Source of the DNA: Nisaea sediminum
GTDB lineage: Bacteria; Pseudomonadota; Alphaproteobacteria; Thalassobaculales; Thalassobaculaceae
Direction of reading: 5' to 3'
Assembly (NCBI RefSeq): GCF_014904705.1
Contig: NZ_JACZCQ010000014.1
Coordinates: 1-64,000, forward strand
Length of the DNA: 64,000 bases
Shown: positions 33,687-42,342 of the stretch, one piece after another
How the letters are laid out: each line of letters opens with the position of its first letter
Numbering within the stretch: the first letter of the stretch is position 1
Translations under genes and position numbers: made by a program
Notes under the pieces: generated by a model
Told to the model about the DNA's origin: nothing
Seen by the model: the letters and a program-made list of their open reading frames with translations, nothing else
The model's database searches: none

Positions 33687-34835
33687 ATGGCGGAACGTAT
33701 CGCCGGCGTGACCGGAAGCCGCGCTGATTTCGGAATCCAGAGACCGGTGCTCGACGCGCTCCGCGCGGCGCCGGACTTCGAGCTGGATCTCTATGTGACC
33801 GGCATGCATCTCTCGCCCCGCTTCGGGCATACGGTGGACGAAGTCGAGGCGGCGGGTTTCGAGATTGCGGGAAAGATCGATTGCGACGCTTCCGGTGGCA
33901 GCGATCTCGAGGTCGCGCATTCGACCAGCGCGGCGCTTGCCGGATTTGCCGACGCGTGGGCCGGACGGCGTCCCGATCTGGTGCTGCTGCTCGGTGACCG
34001 CTTCGAGACCTTCGCCGCCGCGTCGGCGGCCTATCTGCTCAATATTCCGATCGCGCATATGATCGGCGGGGACGTCACCTCCGGATCGCTCGACGATGGA
34101 TTGCGCCACGCGATCTCGAAATTCTCGCATCTCCATTTCACGACCAACGAGCCCGCACGGGAGCGCCTGATCCGGATGGGTGAGCATCCGGACACGATCT
34201 TCACCACCGGAACACCGGCGCTCGACGCGATCCTGTCGCGCGACCTGCTCCCGCGGGAGCAGGTGGAACGCCGGGTCGGCGCCCCCCTCGGGGCGCGTTT
34301 TCTCGTCGCGACATTCCACCCCGCGACAGCGGACAAGGGGGCGCCCTCCGAACAGTTCGCGGAGCTGCTTGCCGCGTTCGAGGATTTGCCCGCGGACATG
34401 ACCGCGCTCGTCACCTACGCCAACGCGGACTCGGGAGGAGCGGAACTCAACCGGCTCCTGGAGGTAGCGGAAGAACGTTCGGACCGGATCATTGCCCGCG
34501 ACTCGCTCGGGCAGGAGCTCTATTTCTCCGCCCTGAAGCACGCCGTCATGGTTGTCGGCAATTCTTCGAGCGGCCTTTACGAGGCTCCGTCGTTTGGGAT
34601 CCCGACGGTGAATATCGGGTGCCGGCAGGATGGCCGCCTCAAGGCGCCGTCGGTCATCGATTGTTCGCCCGAGCGCAGCGCGATCACAGCCGCTATGGTC
34701 AAGGCAGTCGAAATGGATTGTTCGGGGACGGTTAACCCATATGGCGACGGTCGCGCGACGGAACGTGTGCTATCGGCTCTCAGAAAGTTCATGCCGTTCG
34801 AAAAGCTCGGCATGAAACGGTTCTTCGACGCTTGA
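33687..34835 (+). CDS. neuC: UDP-N-acetyl-sugar 2-epimerase, hydrolysing (NeuC/LegG family)
   Basis: A 382-residue GT-B-fold enzyme that releases UDP and inverts C2 of a UDP-HexNAc, here most likely the diacetamido-trideoxy sugar made by LegB, LegC and an acetyltransferase, giving the substrate of NeuB. 'GVTGSRADFGIQRPVL', 'LLGDRFETFAAASAA', 'HMIGGDVTSGSLDDGLRH' and 'GNSSSGLYEAPSFGIPTVNIG' are conserved in NeuC and LegG. Complete. Third gene of legB-legC-neuC, six bp after legC. Assignment as LegG rather than a GlcNAc epimerase rests on the neighbours. Confidence 0.92.
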   Translation: MAERIAGVTGSRADFGIQRPVLDALRAAPDFELDLYVTGMHLSPRFGHTVDEVEAAGFEIAGKIDCDASGGSDLEVAHSTSAALAGFADAWAGRRPDLVLLLGDRFETFAAASAAYLLNIPIAHMIGGDVTSGSLDDGLRHAISKFSHLHFTTNEPARERLIRMGEHPDTIFTTGTPALDAILSRDLLPREQVERRVGAPLGARFLVATFHPATADKGAPSEQFAELLAAFEDLPADMTALVTYANADSGGAELNRLLEVAEERSDRIIARDSLGQELYFSALKHAVMVVGNSSSGLYEAPSFGIPTVNIGCRQDGRLKAPSVIDCSPERSAITAAMVKAVEMDCSGTVNPYGDGRATERVLSALRKFMPFEKLGMKRFFDA

Positions 34836-34860
34836 AGCCGCGGATCCGGGCGAACCAGAT

Positions 34861-35796
34861 ATGGCTCAGATTATCTATCTCTCAGTCAAGAACCTCGAAG
34901 TTCCGATCGGTGGCGTAATCGTGCAAGCCGAGCATGTCGCCACACTCTGTCGCGCGGGTTTTGACGCGAAGGTTTCGAGCACTTTCGAAGGCGGGCGCCC
35001 TGACTGGATCAATCCGGATGCATCGTTCGCAAATGGAAAGCTGCTTCCGATCCGGTCCGGCGATACGCTCGTGCTGCACGATTCGCTGCCTCGGCATATC
35101 TTCGATCGTTTCATATCTCTGTCCGTCCGGCGCGTGTTCTTCTGCCAGAACCATTATTATCTCGACAGCACGCTCCAGCCTCATGAACGGCTCTCGGATT
35201 TTCCAATCGACGCGTTCCTTTGCGTCTCCGAGCCGATTGCGGAATATCTGCGAAAGGTACACGGAGTCGAGAATCCGGTGATCGTCCGGCCGGCAATTCG
35301 TCCCGCTCCGATGGTCGACGGGCCGAAGAAGCTGCAGGTCTGCTACATGCCGCGAAAGCGTGTCGTGGAATTCGGTACGGTGATGTACGGAATGTACTTT
35401 CAGTATCCGGAACTGCGTCAGACTGCCTTCTCCAGTATCCACAAGATGCATCCGGACAAAGTCGCCGAGCGCATGGCGGAAAGCGCGATCTTTCTATCGT
35501 TGAGCACGCATGAAGGCCTCGGATTGCCGCCGTTGGAAGCGATGGCAGCGGGGTGCGTGGTCGTCGGCTATCACGGCGGTGGAGGTCTCGATTATGCGAC
35601 GGAGCAGAATGGCCGCTGGTATGACGAAGCGACGCCGGACAATCTCGTGCACCTGCTGGGCGACACTTTGACGCGTCTTCGAGCCGACCCGGACTGTTTC
35701 GCCTCCATGATCGAGGCCGGCCGGCGGACGGCAGCCGGGTACTCCCAGTCGAACATGGAAAAGCAGCTGCTCGATTTCTGGAGCGCGTTCTGTTGA
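34861..35796 (+). CDS. GT4-like glycosyltransferase
   Basis: A 311-residue protein with a GT-B C-terminal half: 'LSLSTHEGLGLPPLEAMAAG' is the EX7E-type donor site with Glu in 'HEGLG' and in 'PPLEA', followed by 'VVGYHGGGGLDY'. The N-terminal half is short and lacks the usual acceptor loop, so it may be an unusual or truncated-looking GT4. ATG 25 bp after neuC. Its stop overlaps the next gene's start by three bases. Probably adds a sugar to a nonulosonate-containing glycan; specificity unknown. Confidence 0.82.
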   Translation: MAQIIYLSVKNLEVPIGGVIVQAEHVATLCRAGFDAKVSSTFEGGRPDWINPDASFANGKLLPIRSGDTLVLHDSLPRHIFDRFISLSVRRVFFCQNHYYLDSTLQPHERLSDFPIDAFLCVSEPIAEYLRKVHGVENPVIVRPAIRPAPMVDGPKKLQVCYMPRKRVVEFGTVMYGMYFQYPELRQTAFSSIHKMHPDKVAERMAESAIFLSLSTHEGLGLPPLEAMAAGCVVVGYHGGGGLDYATEQNGRWYDEATPDNLVHLLGDTLTRLRADPDCFASMIEAGRRTAAGYSQSNMEKQLLDFWSAFC

Positions 35797-36710
35797 TCGG
35801 TTTCGTTCTGACCGAGGGGGAAGTGGCCCGTGAAGAGAAGCTGGCCTTTTACCGCAGCCAGACAGCGCGGCTCGGAGTCGCGGGGGTCGAGGCGCAGATT
35901 TTCAAGTTCACCGGTGCCGTCGAGTCGCTCCCGGAACCCGGTTGGCTCGTCGTTTTCGATGTGAACCGTCCTCCGGCATTGCAGGCCGCATTGGACGAAT
36001 CGGGGCATCTCCTGGCGCCGCTTGTTTGGAACCCCTACGCGTTTTTCGGGGGACCTCAAGCAAGGATACGCAAATCTGCGGCGACCCTCGCCGTCATTGT
36101 GCCGGGTGAGCCATGGCGGCAGAAACTCAGCCGCTATCGTCTTGGAAAACATGTCCTAGGCGTCAAGGTCACGACCGATTTTCCGGGCCGGGAGTCGGGC
36201 GCCAGACAGTCTGCTCCGAGGCCGGTTTCACGGATCGGGTATTTTTCGGCCGGCAAGTCCTATCTCGCTCATATACGCGGTTCGGTAACACGGATAAGGC
36301 AGGATTTCGCGGATCTCGAATGGGTCGAGATGGATTACGAGAACCCCGTTGCGTGGCGGCGCGCTGTCCCGGAATGCGACCTGTTCCTCTCCATGCGCGG
36401 CCTATGCGGGTCGGCATTGCCTCTTCTCGATCTGATGGCCGCGGGTGTTATCGTCTGCGGTACCCATAGCGGGGGGCTGAGCGAGGTCGCGACGGCGGAA
36501 AACGGTCTGTGGGTCGACAGTGCGACAGCCGACAGGTTCGTCGAGGTTCTGATGGACGGACTGGCACGGGCGCGCACAGATCCGGAGTGGCGTCGAAGTT
36601 TGGCCGAGAATGCGAGGGCGACGGCGCTCGCGCTCGATGCAGATGCGACTTTCGAAACGAATCTGCCGATCTGGAAACAGCTTCTGACACTCGCTGCGTC
36701 ACGTTCCTAG
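35793..36710 (+). CDS. GT4-like glycosyltransferase, TTG start
   Basis: A 305-residue protein related in its C-terminal half to the preceding gene: 'DLFLSMRGLCGSALPLLDLMAAGVIVCG' in place of the EGLG donor block, with the second acidic residue replaced by Asp in 'LLDLMA'. The first Glu of EX7E is missing ('SMRGLCG'), so activity may be altered. TTG at 35793 overlaps the preceding TGA and has GGAG eight bases upstream; a GTG at 35823 is the alternative. It converges with, and overlaps by 12 bp, the GT4 gene on the other strand. Confidence 0.72.
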   Translation: MIGFVLTEGEVAREEKLAFYRSQTARLGVAGVEAQIFKFTGAVESLPEPGWLVVFDVNRPPALQAALDESGHLLAPLVWNPYAFFGGPQARIRKSAATLAVIVPGEPWRQKLSRYRLGKHVLGVKVTTDFPGRESGARQSAPRPVSRIGYFSAGKSYLAHIRGSVTRIRQDFADLEWVEMDYENPVAWRRAVPECDLFLSMRGLCGSALPLLDLMAAGVIVCGTHSGGLSEVATAENGLWVDSATADRFVEVLMDGLARARTDPEWRRSLAENARATALALDADATFETNLPIWKQLLTLAASRS

Positions 36711-37805
36711 GCGGGCGAGAGCCACGTTTGCCGCGTCGTCCCAGGTGAAATGTCCGAGAATATGGCGCGAACCCGCCATACCGCGCCGGGCTGCATCTTC
36801 ACGGTTCCTGTAGACGTCTCGCAGAAGTTCGCAGAGATGATCGGGGTCCGGCTCGGCCCAGCGCCCTCCTGCGGTTGCGGACGACAGGTAAAGCGGGTCA
36901 GTGATCTCCTCGATCTCGCAGCCGATCCGGTAGACCGACTCGTCCATGAATTCCGTCGGGCCGCTATAATCCGTTGCGATCACTGGCAAGCCGCAGGCCA
37001 TCGCTTCGCAGACTGGCAGACCCCAGCCTTCGGCCCGGAAAGGTGCGACGAAAGCATCGCAGGCCCGGTAGAGTTCGGCAAAGCGCGCGTGGCTGCGCAC
37101 GGGAGGTATGAACGCGATCCGTCCAGGATAACGAAGATTCAGCGAACGAAGAATCCTGGCAATGTCGAAATCAGGATCATGATGGTTGTCGCAGGCCAGG
37201 ATGAGACAGACCTCGTCGTTCGGCCCGAAGGCCCGGTCGAAGGTCTCGATCAAGAGGCGAGTTCCCTTGCGCGTCTCGAACCGCCCGACATTGAGGAATT
37301 TAAACCCTGAAAAGGCCTGGAGCGCGGTGGTGGGCACAATCGCGGGGTTGAAGAGCGCCGGATCTACCCCCTCCGGCACGACATGGACGGAGTCCGGTGC
37401 AAGACCATTTTCAATCAGGATCCGCCGGCCCCATGCAGACGGAATCCAGACCTCGTCGGCAGACCGCAGTTTCTCGATCCAGTTGGGCGGATAGACGGTA
37501 GATTCCCAGACCGTATAGGCGATTCTCCGGCCCGGCGCCCCGTCGAGGATATCCATCATCTCCGCGTACAGCAGTGCCACGGTCGCCCGTGGTGTCAGGG
37601 CGGGGACTCGGCACAGAATATCGCGGTCTGCTTGCCATGGCCCGTCCTGCAGCATCAGGGGAGAGGCTGCGACAGGAACCAGACGCGCGAGGCTGTCGAA
37701 AAAATTGCGCGTGTGGACGTTGTAGCCGAAACGCCCTTCAAACCAGCCGATCGCGTGGACCGGCGGATTCGTGCTTTTCGCGCGGCTTTTCTCAGTCAAG
37801 GCCAT
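36699..37805 (-). CDS. GT4-family glycosyltransferase
   Basis: A 368-residue GT-B enzyme. 'FLNVGRFETRKGTRLLIE' is the typical linker before the donor domain, and 'FVAPFRAEGWGLPVCEAMACGLPVIATD' is the EX7E catalytic block with both glutamates in place. The N-terminal 'GWFEGRFGYNVHTRNF' resembles O-antigen mannosyltransferases of the GT4 type. ATG at 37805 lies within the end of the upstream glycosyltransferase gene (14-bp overlap), so the two are coupled. Donor unknown. Confidence 0.9.
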   Translation of the reverse strand: MALTEKSRAKSTNPPVHAIGWFEGRFGYNVHTRNFFDSLARLVPVAASPLMLQDGPWQADRDILCRVPALTPRATVALLYAEMMDILDGAPGRRIAYTVWESTVYPPNWIEKLRSADEVWIPSAWGRRILIENGLAPDSVHVVPEGVDPALFNPAIVPTTALQAFSGFKFLNVGRFETRKGTRLLIETFDRAFGPNDEVCLILACDNHHDPDFDIARILRSLNLRYPGRIAFIPPVRSHARFAELYRACDAFVAPFRAEGWGLPVCEAMACGLPVIATDYSGPTEFMDESVYRIGCEIEEITDPLYLSSATAGGRWAEPDPDHLCELLRDVYRNREDAARRGMAGSRHILGHFTWDDAANVALARLGT

Positions 37806-38994
37806 GGGCTTCGATGAAGGCGAGCAGTTTCGCGATTTGCCGATCCCAGGAAAGCTCATGCATCCGCTGCGCGCCCTTGCGGCCGATTTCCGCGGCTTCA
37901 TCCCGGTTCTGATAGGCGAACTCCAGTGCCTCGACGATTTCATCGACGGAGGATTCGCCCCATCCGGCGGTATCGATGCTCCTGTGGAATGCGGGGACCT
38001 CGTCCTGAGACTCCAATGGCAGACATGCACCGTCATGAATGATGTCGAGGTGGCCCGTATTGCGGGAAATGATTGTCGGCAGCCCGCAGGCCATTGCTTC
38101 CATGGCGACGAGGTTGGTTCCGCCCTCGCAGCGGTTCGGGAAGAGTCCAACATCCGCTTCGCGCATCAGGGCCGCGGTATGAATGTGCGGAAAGGAGCTG
38201 AAGGCATGGAGATTCTGCCGACCCAAGCCGAACGCCTCGAACCATTTCGGAAGCTGCAGGCGACCTTCCGCGTCCGGCGGCGGCACAGAGTCGATATATG
38301 GAGAACTTATGAACTGCTTGTATGACCAGGCTTCCGGCCAGTGATTTCCCCAGACGCAGAGCAGCAGGGTGTCCGGGTGCCGGTCGACGAAGATCTTCAC
38401 CGCCTTCAGCGCGATATCCTGGCCCTTGCGATATTCCATCTTGCCGCCGGCGAATATCACAAATCTGCCCTCGAAACATCCTCGCTTCGGCGCAGGGTGG
38501 AAGAGGGACGGATCGACGCCCTGCAGGATGGCCGCGACATTTTTCACTCCGGCGGCCTTGAGGAGGCTCGCATTCCATGTCGATCCCGCGCCGACACTGG
38601 CGAAGCGATTGTATATGTCGACATCGCGGGCAGTGATCCTGGCGTTCTCGAAAAACGTCAGAGCATGGTTCCTCCGGCCGATGACCCCATTGGAAAGCTT
38701 GGAGAATTGGGGGGCCGCGTTGCCACCGCGGGCGTGGAGAACCGGGAATGGAAGACGTCTTCCGGTCCCGGCATACGGCGCCAGGCATTCCGGGTTTTCG
38801 TTCAGCGGGACGGAGGTTCTGTCTTTGATCAGGCCCGCCTCGAGCGGGTCCACGAAGCCAAGGTCGGATACCTCCAGAGCAACCGGAGTGTACTGGGTGC
38901 GAAGGCAGAGGTGCCGGATGATGTTGTATCCGTAGATGCCCCAACCGGATTTGGGATCCACCGCCCAGGCTATGCCGATCTTGTCCGCCGCCAT
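37792..38994 (-). CDS. GT4-family glycosyltransferase
   Basis: A 400-residue GT-B enzyme: 'FVIFAGGKMEYRKGQDIAL' before the donor domain, then 'DVGLFPNRCEGGTNLVAMEAMACGLPTIIS' with both glutamates of EX7E. N-terminal 'IGIAWAVDPKSGWGIYGYNI' contains the glycine-rich acceptor loop. The ATG at 38994 is chosen; the frame also offers a TTG at 39030 that would overlap the lipoprotein stop. It is immediately behind the lipoprotein gene and coupled to the GT4 gene downstream, so lipoprotein-GT4-GT4 may be one transcript. Donor and acceptor unknown. Confidence 0.88.
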   Translation of the reverse strand: MAADKIGIAWAVDPKSGWGIYGYNIIRHLCLRTQYTPVALEVSDLGFVDPLEAGLIKDRTSVPLNENPECLAPYAGTGRRLPFPVLHARGGNAAPQFSKLSNGVIGRRNHALTFFENARITARDVDIYNRFASVGAGSTWNASLLKAAGVKNVAAILQGVDPSLFHPAPKRGCFEGRFVIFAGGKMEYRKGQDIALKAVKIFVDRHPDTLLLCVWGNHWPEAWSYKQFISSPYIDSVPPPDAEGRLQLPKWFEAFGLGRQNLHAFSSFPHIHTAALMREADVGLFPNRCEGGTNLVAMEAMACGLPTIISRNTGHLDIIHDGACLPLESQDEVPAFHRSIDTAGWGESSVDEIVEALEFAYQNRDEAAEIGRKGAQRMHELSWDRQIAKLLAFIEAHGLD

Positions 38995-39026
38995 TCTGAT
39001 CTGGTCCTGCCGCGCGTGAGCCGATT

Positions 39027-39398
39027 TCAATCGCCGTCGCGTTCCAGATCGAACGAGTAGATTTTGCCGCGAAAATATCCGACGGCCGTCATCCTGACTT
39101 TGTCCGGGTTTACCTTGTCGTGGTAAATGGTAAGGACCCTGTTTTCGTTCTCGAACTTGACCAGGGTGCGGCCTTTGTTGGTGGAATATTCCGCTGGCCG
39201 AACGGTGTCGTTCAAATGGACCGCTTCTGGTTCGAATTGCACGACGAAGACGTCGCCGTCGATTTCACCCTCGATCTGGAGTTCCTTGCGCGCTTCCTCG
39301 GAGATCGTGCCGATCCACCTGCCGTCGATCCTTTCCTCGTCCGAGGTGCACGCGGCGAGGCTGGTCAGAATGGCGAGGGTCGCGAGAATCTTTTTCAT
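39027..39398 (-). CDS. Small lipoprotein of unknown function
   Basis: A 123-residue protein with a lipoprotein signal peptide: basic 'MKK', hydrophobic 'ILATLAILTSL' and lipobox 'LAAC' at 14-17, so Cys17 would be lipidated after cleavage. The mature part is a small charged domain with 'RWIGTISEEARKEL' and 'VVQFEPEAVHLND', not recognised. Probably anchored in the inner or outer membrane facing the periplasm. Ends where the downstream glycosyltransferase gene begins. Confidence 0.78.
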   Translation of the reverse strand: MKKILATLAILTSLAACTSDEERIDGRWIGTISEEARKELQIEGEIDGDVFVVQFEPEAVHLNDTVRPAEYSTNKGRTLVKFENENRVLTIYHDKVNPDKVRMTAVGYFRGKIYSFDLERDGD

Positions 39399-39519
39399 GA
39401 GGGAACCTGTTGCGATTTCAGCGTCGCAGATGTGCGACTCTTGTATCCGGATACGCCGCGTTACTCTCGAGTCCAAGCCAAAATGCGAGTCTGGCGGCGA
39501 AATGGCGCGGTACGAGCAC

Positions 39520-39960
39520 TCACTGCGGATCTTTGCTGTAGAGCTGCATGATTTCGTCTTTCAGCGCATCCGATGCACGGTGTTTCAATTGCTCAAGGAC
39601 GTTCTCGACCCTTTGGCTCTGGATCTTAAGATCGCGCGCATCGGCCCGGTTGATCTGCGTAAGCAACTGAATGACCTGATCGTCTAGCACGGGATAGATT
39701 CGGGTGCGACTGGTCTCTTTCAAGTCATTCTCGGATGTCACTTCGATCAGGAAAAGCTCGAAGTCCCGGTTGCGGACGACAAGGTGCGAGAGGGCGCGCA
39801 TCCACAGGACCGAACTCCGGCAAAACGGTGTCGGATAGCTCAGCGCCGAGACCCGCGTCGGGCCTGGATATTCCCTGATTGCGTTCGGATTCAGGCCCGC
39901 GAACCTGACCGCCGGCTCAAGAAAGAGCAGGTCTGTTTCAAGCACCCATTTCGTCGGCAT
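39520..39960 (-). CDS. Hypothetical protein
   Basis: A 146-residue protein without recognised family, signal peptide or membrane helix. It has a hydrophobic/charged central section ('FELFLIEVTSENDLKETS') and an acidic-basic helical C-terminal third ('RVENVLEQLKHRASDALKDEI'). ATG at 39960. It stands alone between the lipoprotein and a divergent SDR gene. Coding is supported mainly by codon use and by a well-placed ATG; moderate confidence. Confidence 0.55.
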   Translation of the reverse strand: MPTKWVLETDLLFLEPAVRFAGLNPNAIREYPGPTRVSALSYPTPFCRSSVLWMRALSHLVVRNRDFELFLIEVTSENDLKETSRTRIYPVLDDQVIQLLTQINRADARDLKIQSQRVENVLEQLKHRASDALKDEIMQLYSKDPQ

Positions 39961-40082
39961 TTCATGCCCATCGGCTCTGATTGCGATCCGTCATAGTAAG
40001 CTGTCCGTGCTCCTGCATCTTGTGATATGGAGCGAGTTATCCGAATTATGCGCCTGATTTTCAACAGAGGGGGTCGCGCTTC

Positions 40083-41099
40083 ATGGGCGGAACCAGTGTG
40101 CAGGGCATCGCAGTCGTCACTGGCGGGGCGGGCTTCATCGGCAGCCACATGGTCGATCTCTTGCTGTCGGAAGGTTTGCATGTCCGTGTCGTCGACAATT
40201 TCGTCGGTGGACACCGGAGCAATCTCGAACATCATAAAGGCGATGCGAATCTGGAAGTTTTCGAGGCGGATATTCGGGACATGGACTCGATCCGCCCGGC
40301 GTTCGGCGACGCGCGCTACGTCTTTCACTTTGCCGGTATCGGCGACATCGTGCCCTCGATCGAGAGGCCGATCGATTATATGGCGACGAATGTCCAGGGT
40401 ACGGTTCACGTTCTCGAATGCGCCCGCGCTGTGGGGATCGAGAAGCTCGTCTACGCCGCTTCGTCGTCCTGTTACGGACTTGCCGAGACGCCGACGCTGG
40501 AGACCCATCCGATCCGGCCGCAATATCCCTATGCCCTGAGCAAGTTCCAGGGAGAGGAAGCGGTGATGCATTGGCATCAGGTCTACGGTCTGCCGGCCAA
40601 TTCGGTCCGAATTTTCAATGCCTACGGCACGCGGGTCCGTACGACCGGGGCCTACGGCGCGGTGTTCGGAGTGTTTCTGCGTCAGAAACTTGCAGGCAAG
40701 CCGTACACGGTCGTCGGCGACGGCACCCAGGAGCGTGACTTCATCTATGCATCCGATCTGGCGAAAGCCTTCCTGGCAGCGGCGCGGACCGAGAAGAGCG
40801 GCGAGATCTACAATGCGGGTGGCGGCAATCCGCAATCGATCAACCGGCTCGTCGAGCTGCTTGAGGGTGAGGTCGTCTATGTGCCGAAACGGCCCGGCGA
40901 GCCCGACGTGACCTGGGCGGACATCACCAAGATCCAGAGCGAACTCGGCTGGGCGCCGGAGATTCCGTTCGAGGAGGGCGTGCGCCGCATGTTGGCCGAT
41001 ATCGGGCGCTGGAAGGATGCGCCGCTCTGGGACCCGGACTCGATCGCAAACGCGACCAAGACCTGGTTCACTTATCTCGGCGACGGGCCGAAGGGTTGA
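40083..41099 (+). CDS. NAD-dependent epimerase/dehydratase, UDP-sugar 4-epimerase type
   Basis: A 338-residue extended SDR. NAD loop 'GGAGFIGS' at about 14-21; the catalytic Tyr and Lys are in 'YPYALSKFQGEEA', with Ser-Ser in 'AASSSCYGLAETP'. Blocks 'VRIFNAYGTRVRTTGAYGAV' and 'GDGTQERDFIYASDLA' are typical of UDP-GlcNAc/UDP-glucuronate-type 4-epimerases such as WbpP. GAGGGGG lies about ten bases before the ATG. A terminator-like hairpin and an 8-bp palindrome follow before the next gene. Confidence 0.86.
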   Translation: MGGTSVQGIAVVTGGAGFIGSHMVDLLLSEGLHVRVVDNFVGGHRSNLEHHKGDANLEVFEADIRDMDSIRPAFGDARYVFHFAGIGDIVPSIERPIDYMATNVQGTVHVLECARAVGIEKLVYAASSSCYGLAETPTLETHPIRPQYPYALSKFQGEEAVMHWHQVYGLPANSVRIFNAYGTRVRTTGAYGAVFGVFLRQKLAGKPYTVVGDGTQERDFIYASDLAKAFLAAARTEKSGEIYNAGGGNPQSINRLVELLEGEVVYVPKRPGEPDVTWADITKIQSELGWAPEIPFEEGVRRMLADIGRWKDAPLWDPDSIANATKTWFTYLGDGPKG

Positions 41100-41122
41100 A
41101 CTTCTGCCTGGCCGATGCCCGG

Positions 41123-41138
41123 TTCGGTCAATACCGAA
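41123..41138 (+). terminator. Possible weak terminator after the SDR gene
   Basis: TTCGGT, four bases, ACCGAA forms a six-base stem, followed within 20 bases by the T-rich stretch CCCTTTTCTT. The stem is short and the T-run is broken, so this is a weak candidate only. Confidence 0.3.
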
Positions 41139-41169
41139 AGCCTTTAAACCCTTTTCTTAGCACCGGCTT

Positions 41170-41192
41170 CCATGCCATTTAGCGTGGCATGG
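41170..41192. repeat. 8-bp palindrome upstream of Gfo/Idh/MocA gene
   Basis: CCATGCCA, seven bases, TGGCATGG is a perfect inverted repeat in the gap between the SDR gene and the oxidoreductase, about 50 bases before that gene's ATG. Spacing and size suit a dimeric DNA-binding protein or an RNA hairpin. No regulator gene lies next to it. Confidence 0.4.
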
Positions 41193-41242
41193 CCGCGGCC
41201 ACTCAGGCGGTGCCGGCATCCAACGGGTGGAGTGAGACGACG

Positions 41243-42319
41243 ATGAATGCGGCGGGGGCGAATCGGGCTCGGATCGGGGTTCTTGGGTGTGGCCGGGTAT
41301 CGGCGCGGTACCGAGAGGTGTTCCGCGACGAGCTCACCGATATCGCGGATGTCGTCGCCGTCACGGATTTCGATGCCGGCAAGTCAGCCTCCTTCGCCAA
41401 GGATGTCGGCGGCAGCCCCGTGGTACAGGATATCGACGCGCTGATCGCGACGAAGCCGGATCTGATCTGCATCCTGACCGAGTCGGGAAACCATTATAAG
41501 CACGCGAAGAGGGTGCTCGAGGCCGGGATCAACGTGATCGTCGAGAAGCCGGTCGCCCTGCGTCTGGAGCACGCCGCCGAGCTTTCGGAGATCGCCGGGA
41601 CACGGGGGCTGATCTGCGCCGAAATCAAGCAGAACCGTTACAATCCGGCGATGCGGTTCCTGCGCCGTGCCGTCGATGAGGGCCGTTTCGGGAAACTCGT
41701 GACGGTCGGCATCAGGGTGCATTGGAGCCGCGACCAGTCTTATTATGACGACCCCTGGCACGGCCGCTGGCTGATGGATGGGGGCGTGCTGTCCCAGCAG
41801 GCGATCCACCATATCGACGCGATGCGCTGGCTCGGCGGTCCGATCGAGGCCGTCTGCGCCCAGGGACGCGCTGTCATCAACAAGCTCGAGGCCGAGGATA
41901 CCGCGACCGCGATCGTGCGCTTCGAGAACGGGGCCATGGGCACCATCGAGGCGACGACCGCCGCGCGGCCGAGGGATTTCGAGGCCTCGCTCCATATCGT
42001 CGGGGACAAGGCGCTGGCCAAGGTCGGCGGCCGCGCGATCAACTTGGTGGAAACTTGGGAATCGGTCGAGCCGCAGCCTGGCGACGAAGACGTGATCGAG
42101 ACCTGCTCGCAGGAGGTTCCGACCAGCTACGGGCTCGGGCACGGACCCTATATCCGCGAGGTGATCGACTGCTGGCGTGCCGGCAAGACGGATGTGCCGG
42201 TTTCGGTCGATGAGGGCAGCAAGGCGCTCGCCTTTCTACACGCGCTCTATCGCAGCATGGAGATCGGTGGCTGGGTCGAACTGAAGGACGGCCCGAAATC
42301 GGAGCGTCTGGGGCTCTAG
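41243..42319 (+). CDS. Gfo/Idh/MocA-family oxidoreductase (WbpB-like)
   Basis: A 358-residue NAD(P)-dependent sugar oxidoreductase. 'ARIGVLGCGRVSARY' is the Rossmann loop, 'VIVEKPVALRLEHA' contains the catalytic Lys of the EKP motif, and 'QQAIHHIDAMRWLGGP' contains the conserved His region. WbpB relatives oxidise C3 of UDP-GlcNAcA, which would fit with the WbpA-like dehydrogenase at 28944. The ATG at 41243 follows GGTGGAG; an in-frame ATG at 41189 overlaps the palindrome and adds non-homologous residues. 24 bp before the TPR-glycosyltransferase gene. Confidence 0.85.
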   Translation: MNAAGANRARIGVLGCGRVSARYREVFRDELTDIADVVAVTDFDAGKSASFAKDVGGSPVVQDIDALIATKPDLICILTESGNHYKHAKRVLEAGINVIVEKPVALRLEHAAELSEIAGTRGLICAEIKQNRYNPAMRFLRRAVDEGRFGKLVTVGIRVHWSRDQSYYDDPWHGRWLMDGGVLSQQAIHHIDAMRWLGGPIEAVCAQGRAVINKLEAEDTATAIVRFENGAMGTIEATTAARPRDFEASLHIVGDKALAKVGGRAINLVETWESVEPQPGDEDVIETCSQEVPTSYGLGHGPYIREVIDCWRAGKTDVPVSVDEGSKALAFLHALYRSMEIGGWVELKDGPKSERLGL

Positions 42320-42342
42320 ATCATGGCCGGAGGCCTGCCGGT

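Noticed and set aside
32472-34541. Minus-strand open frame of 689 codons over legC and neuC
   Set aside because: The plus-strand genes have all family motifs and overlapping starts; the antisense product has a biased composition without any family.
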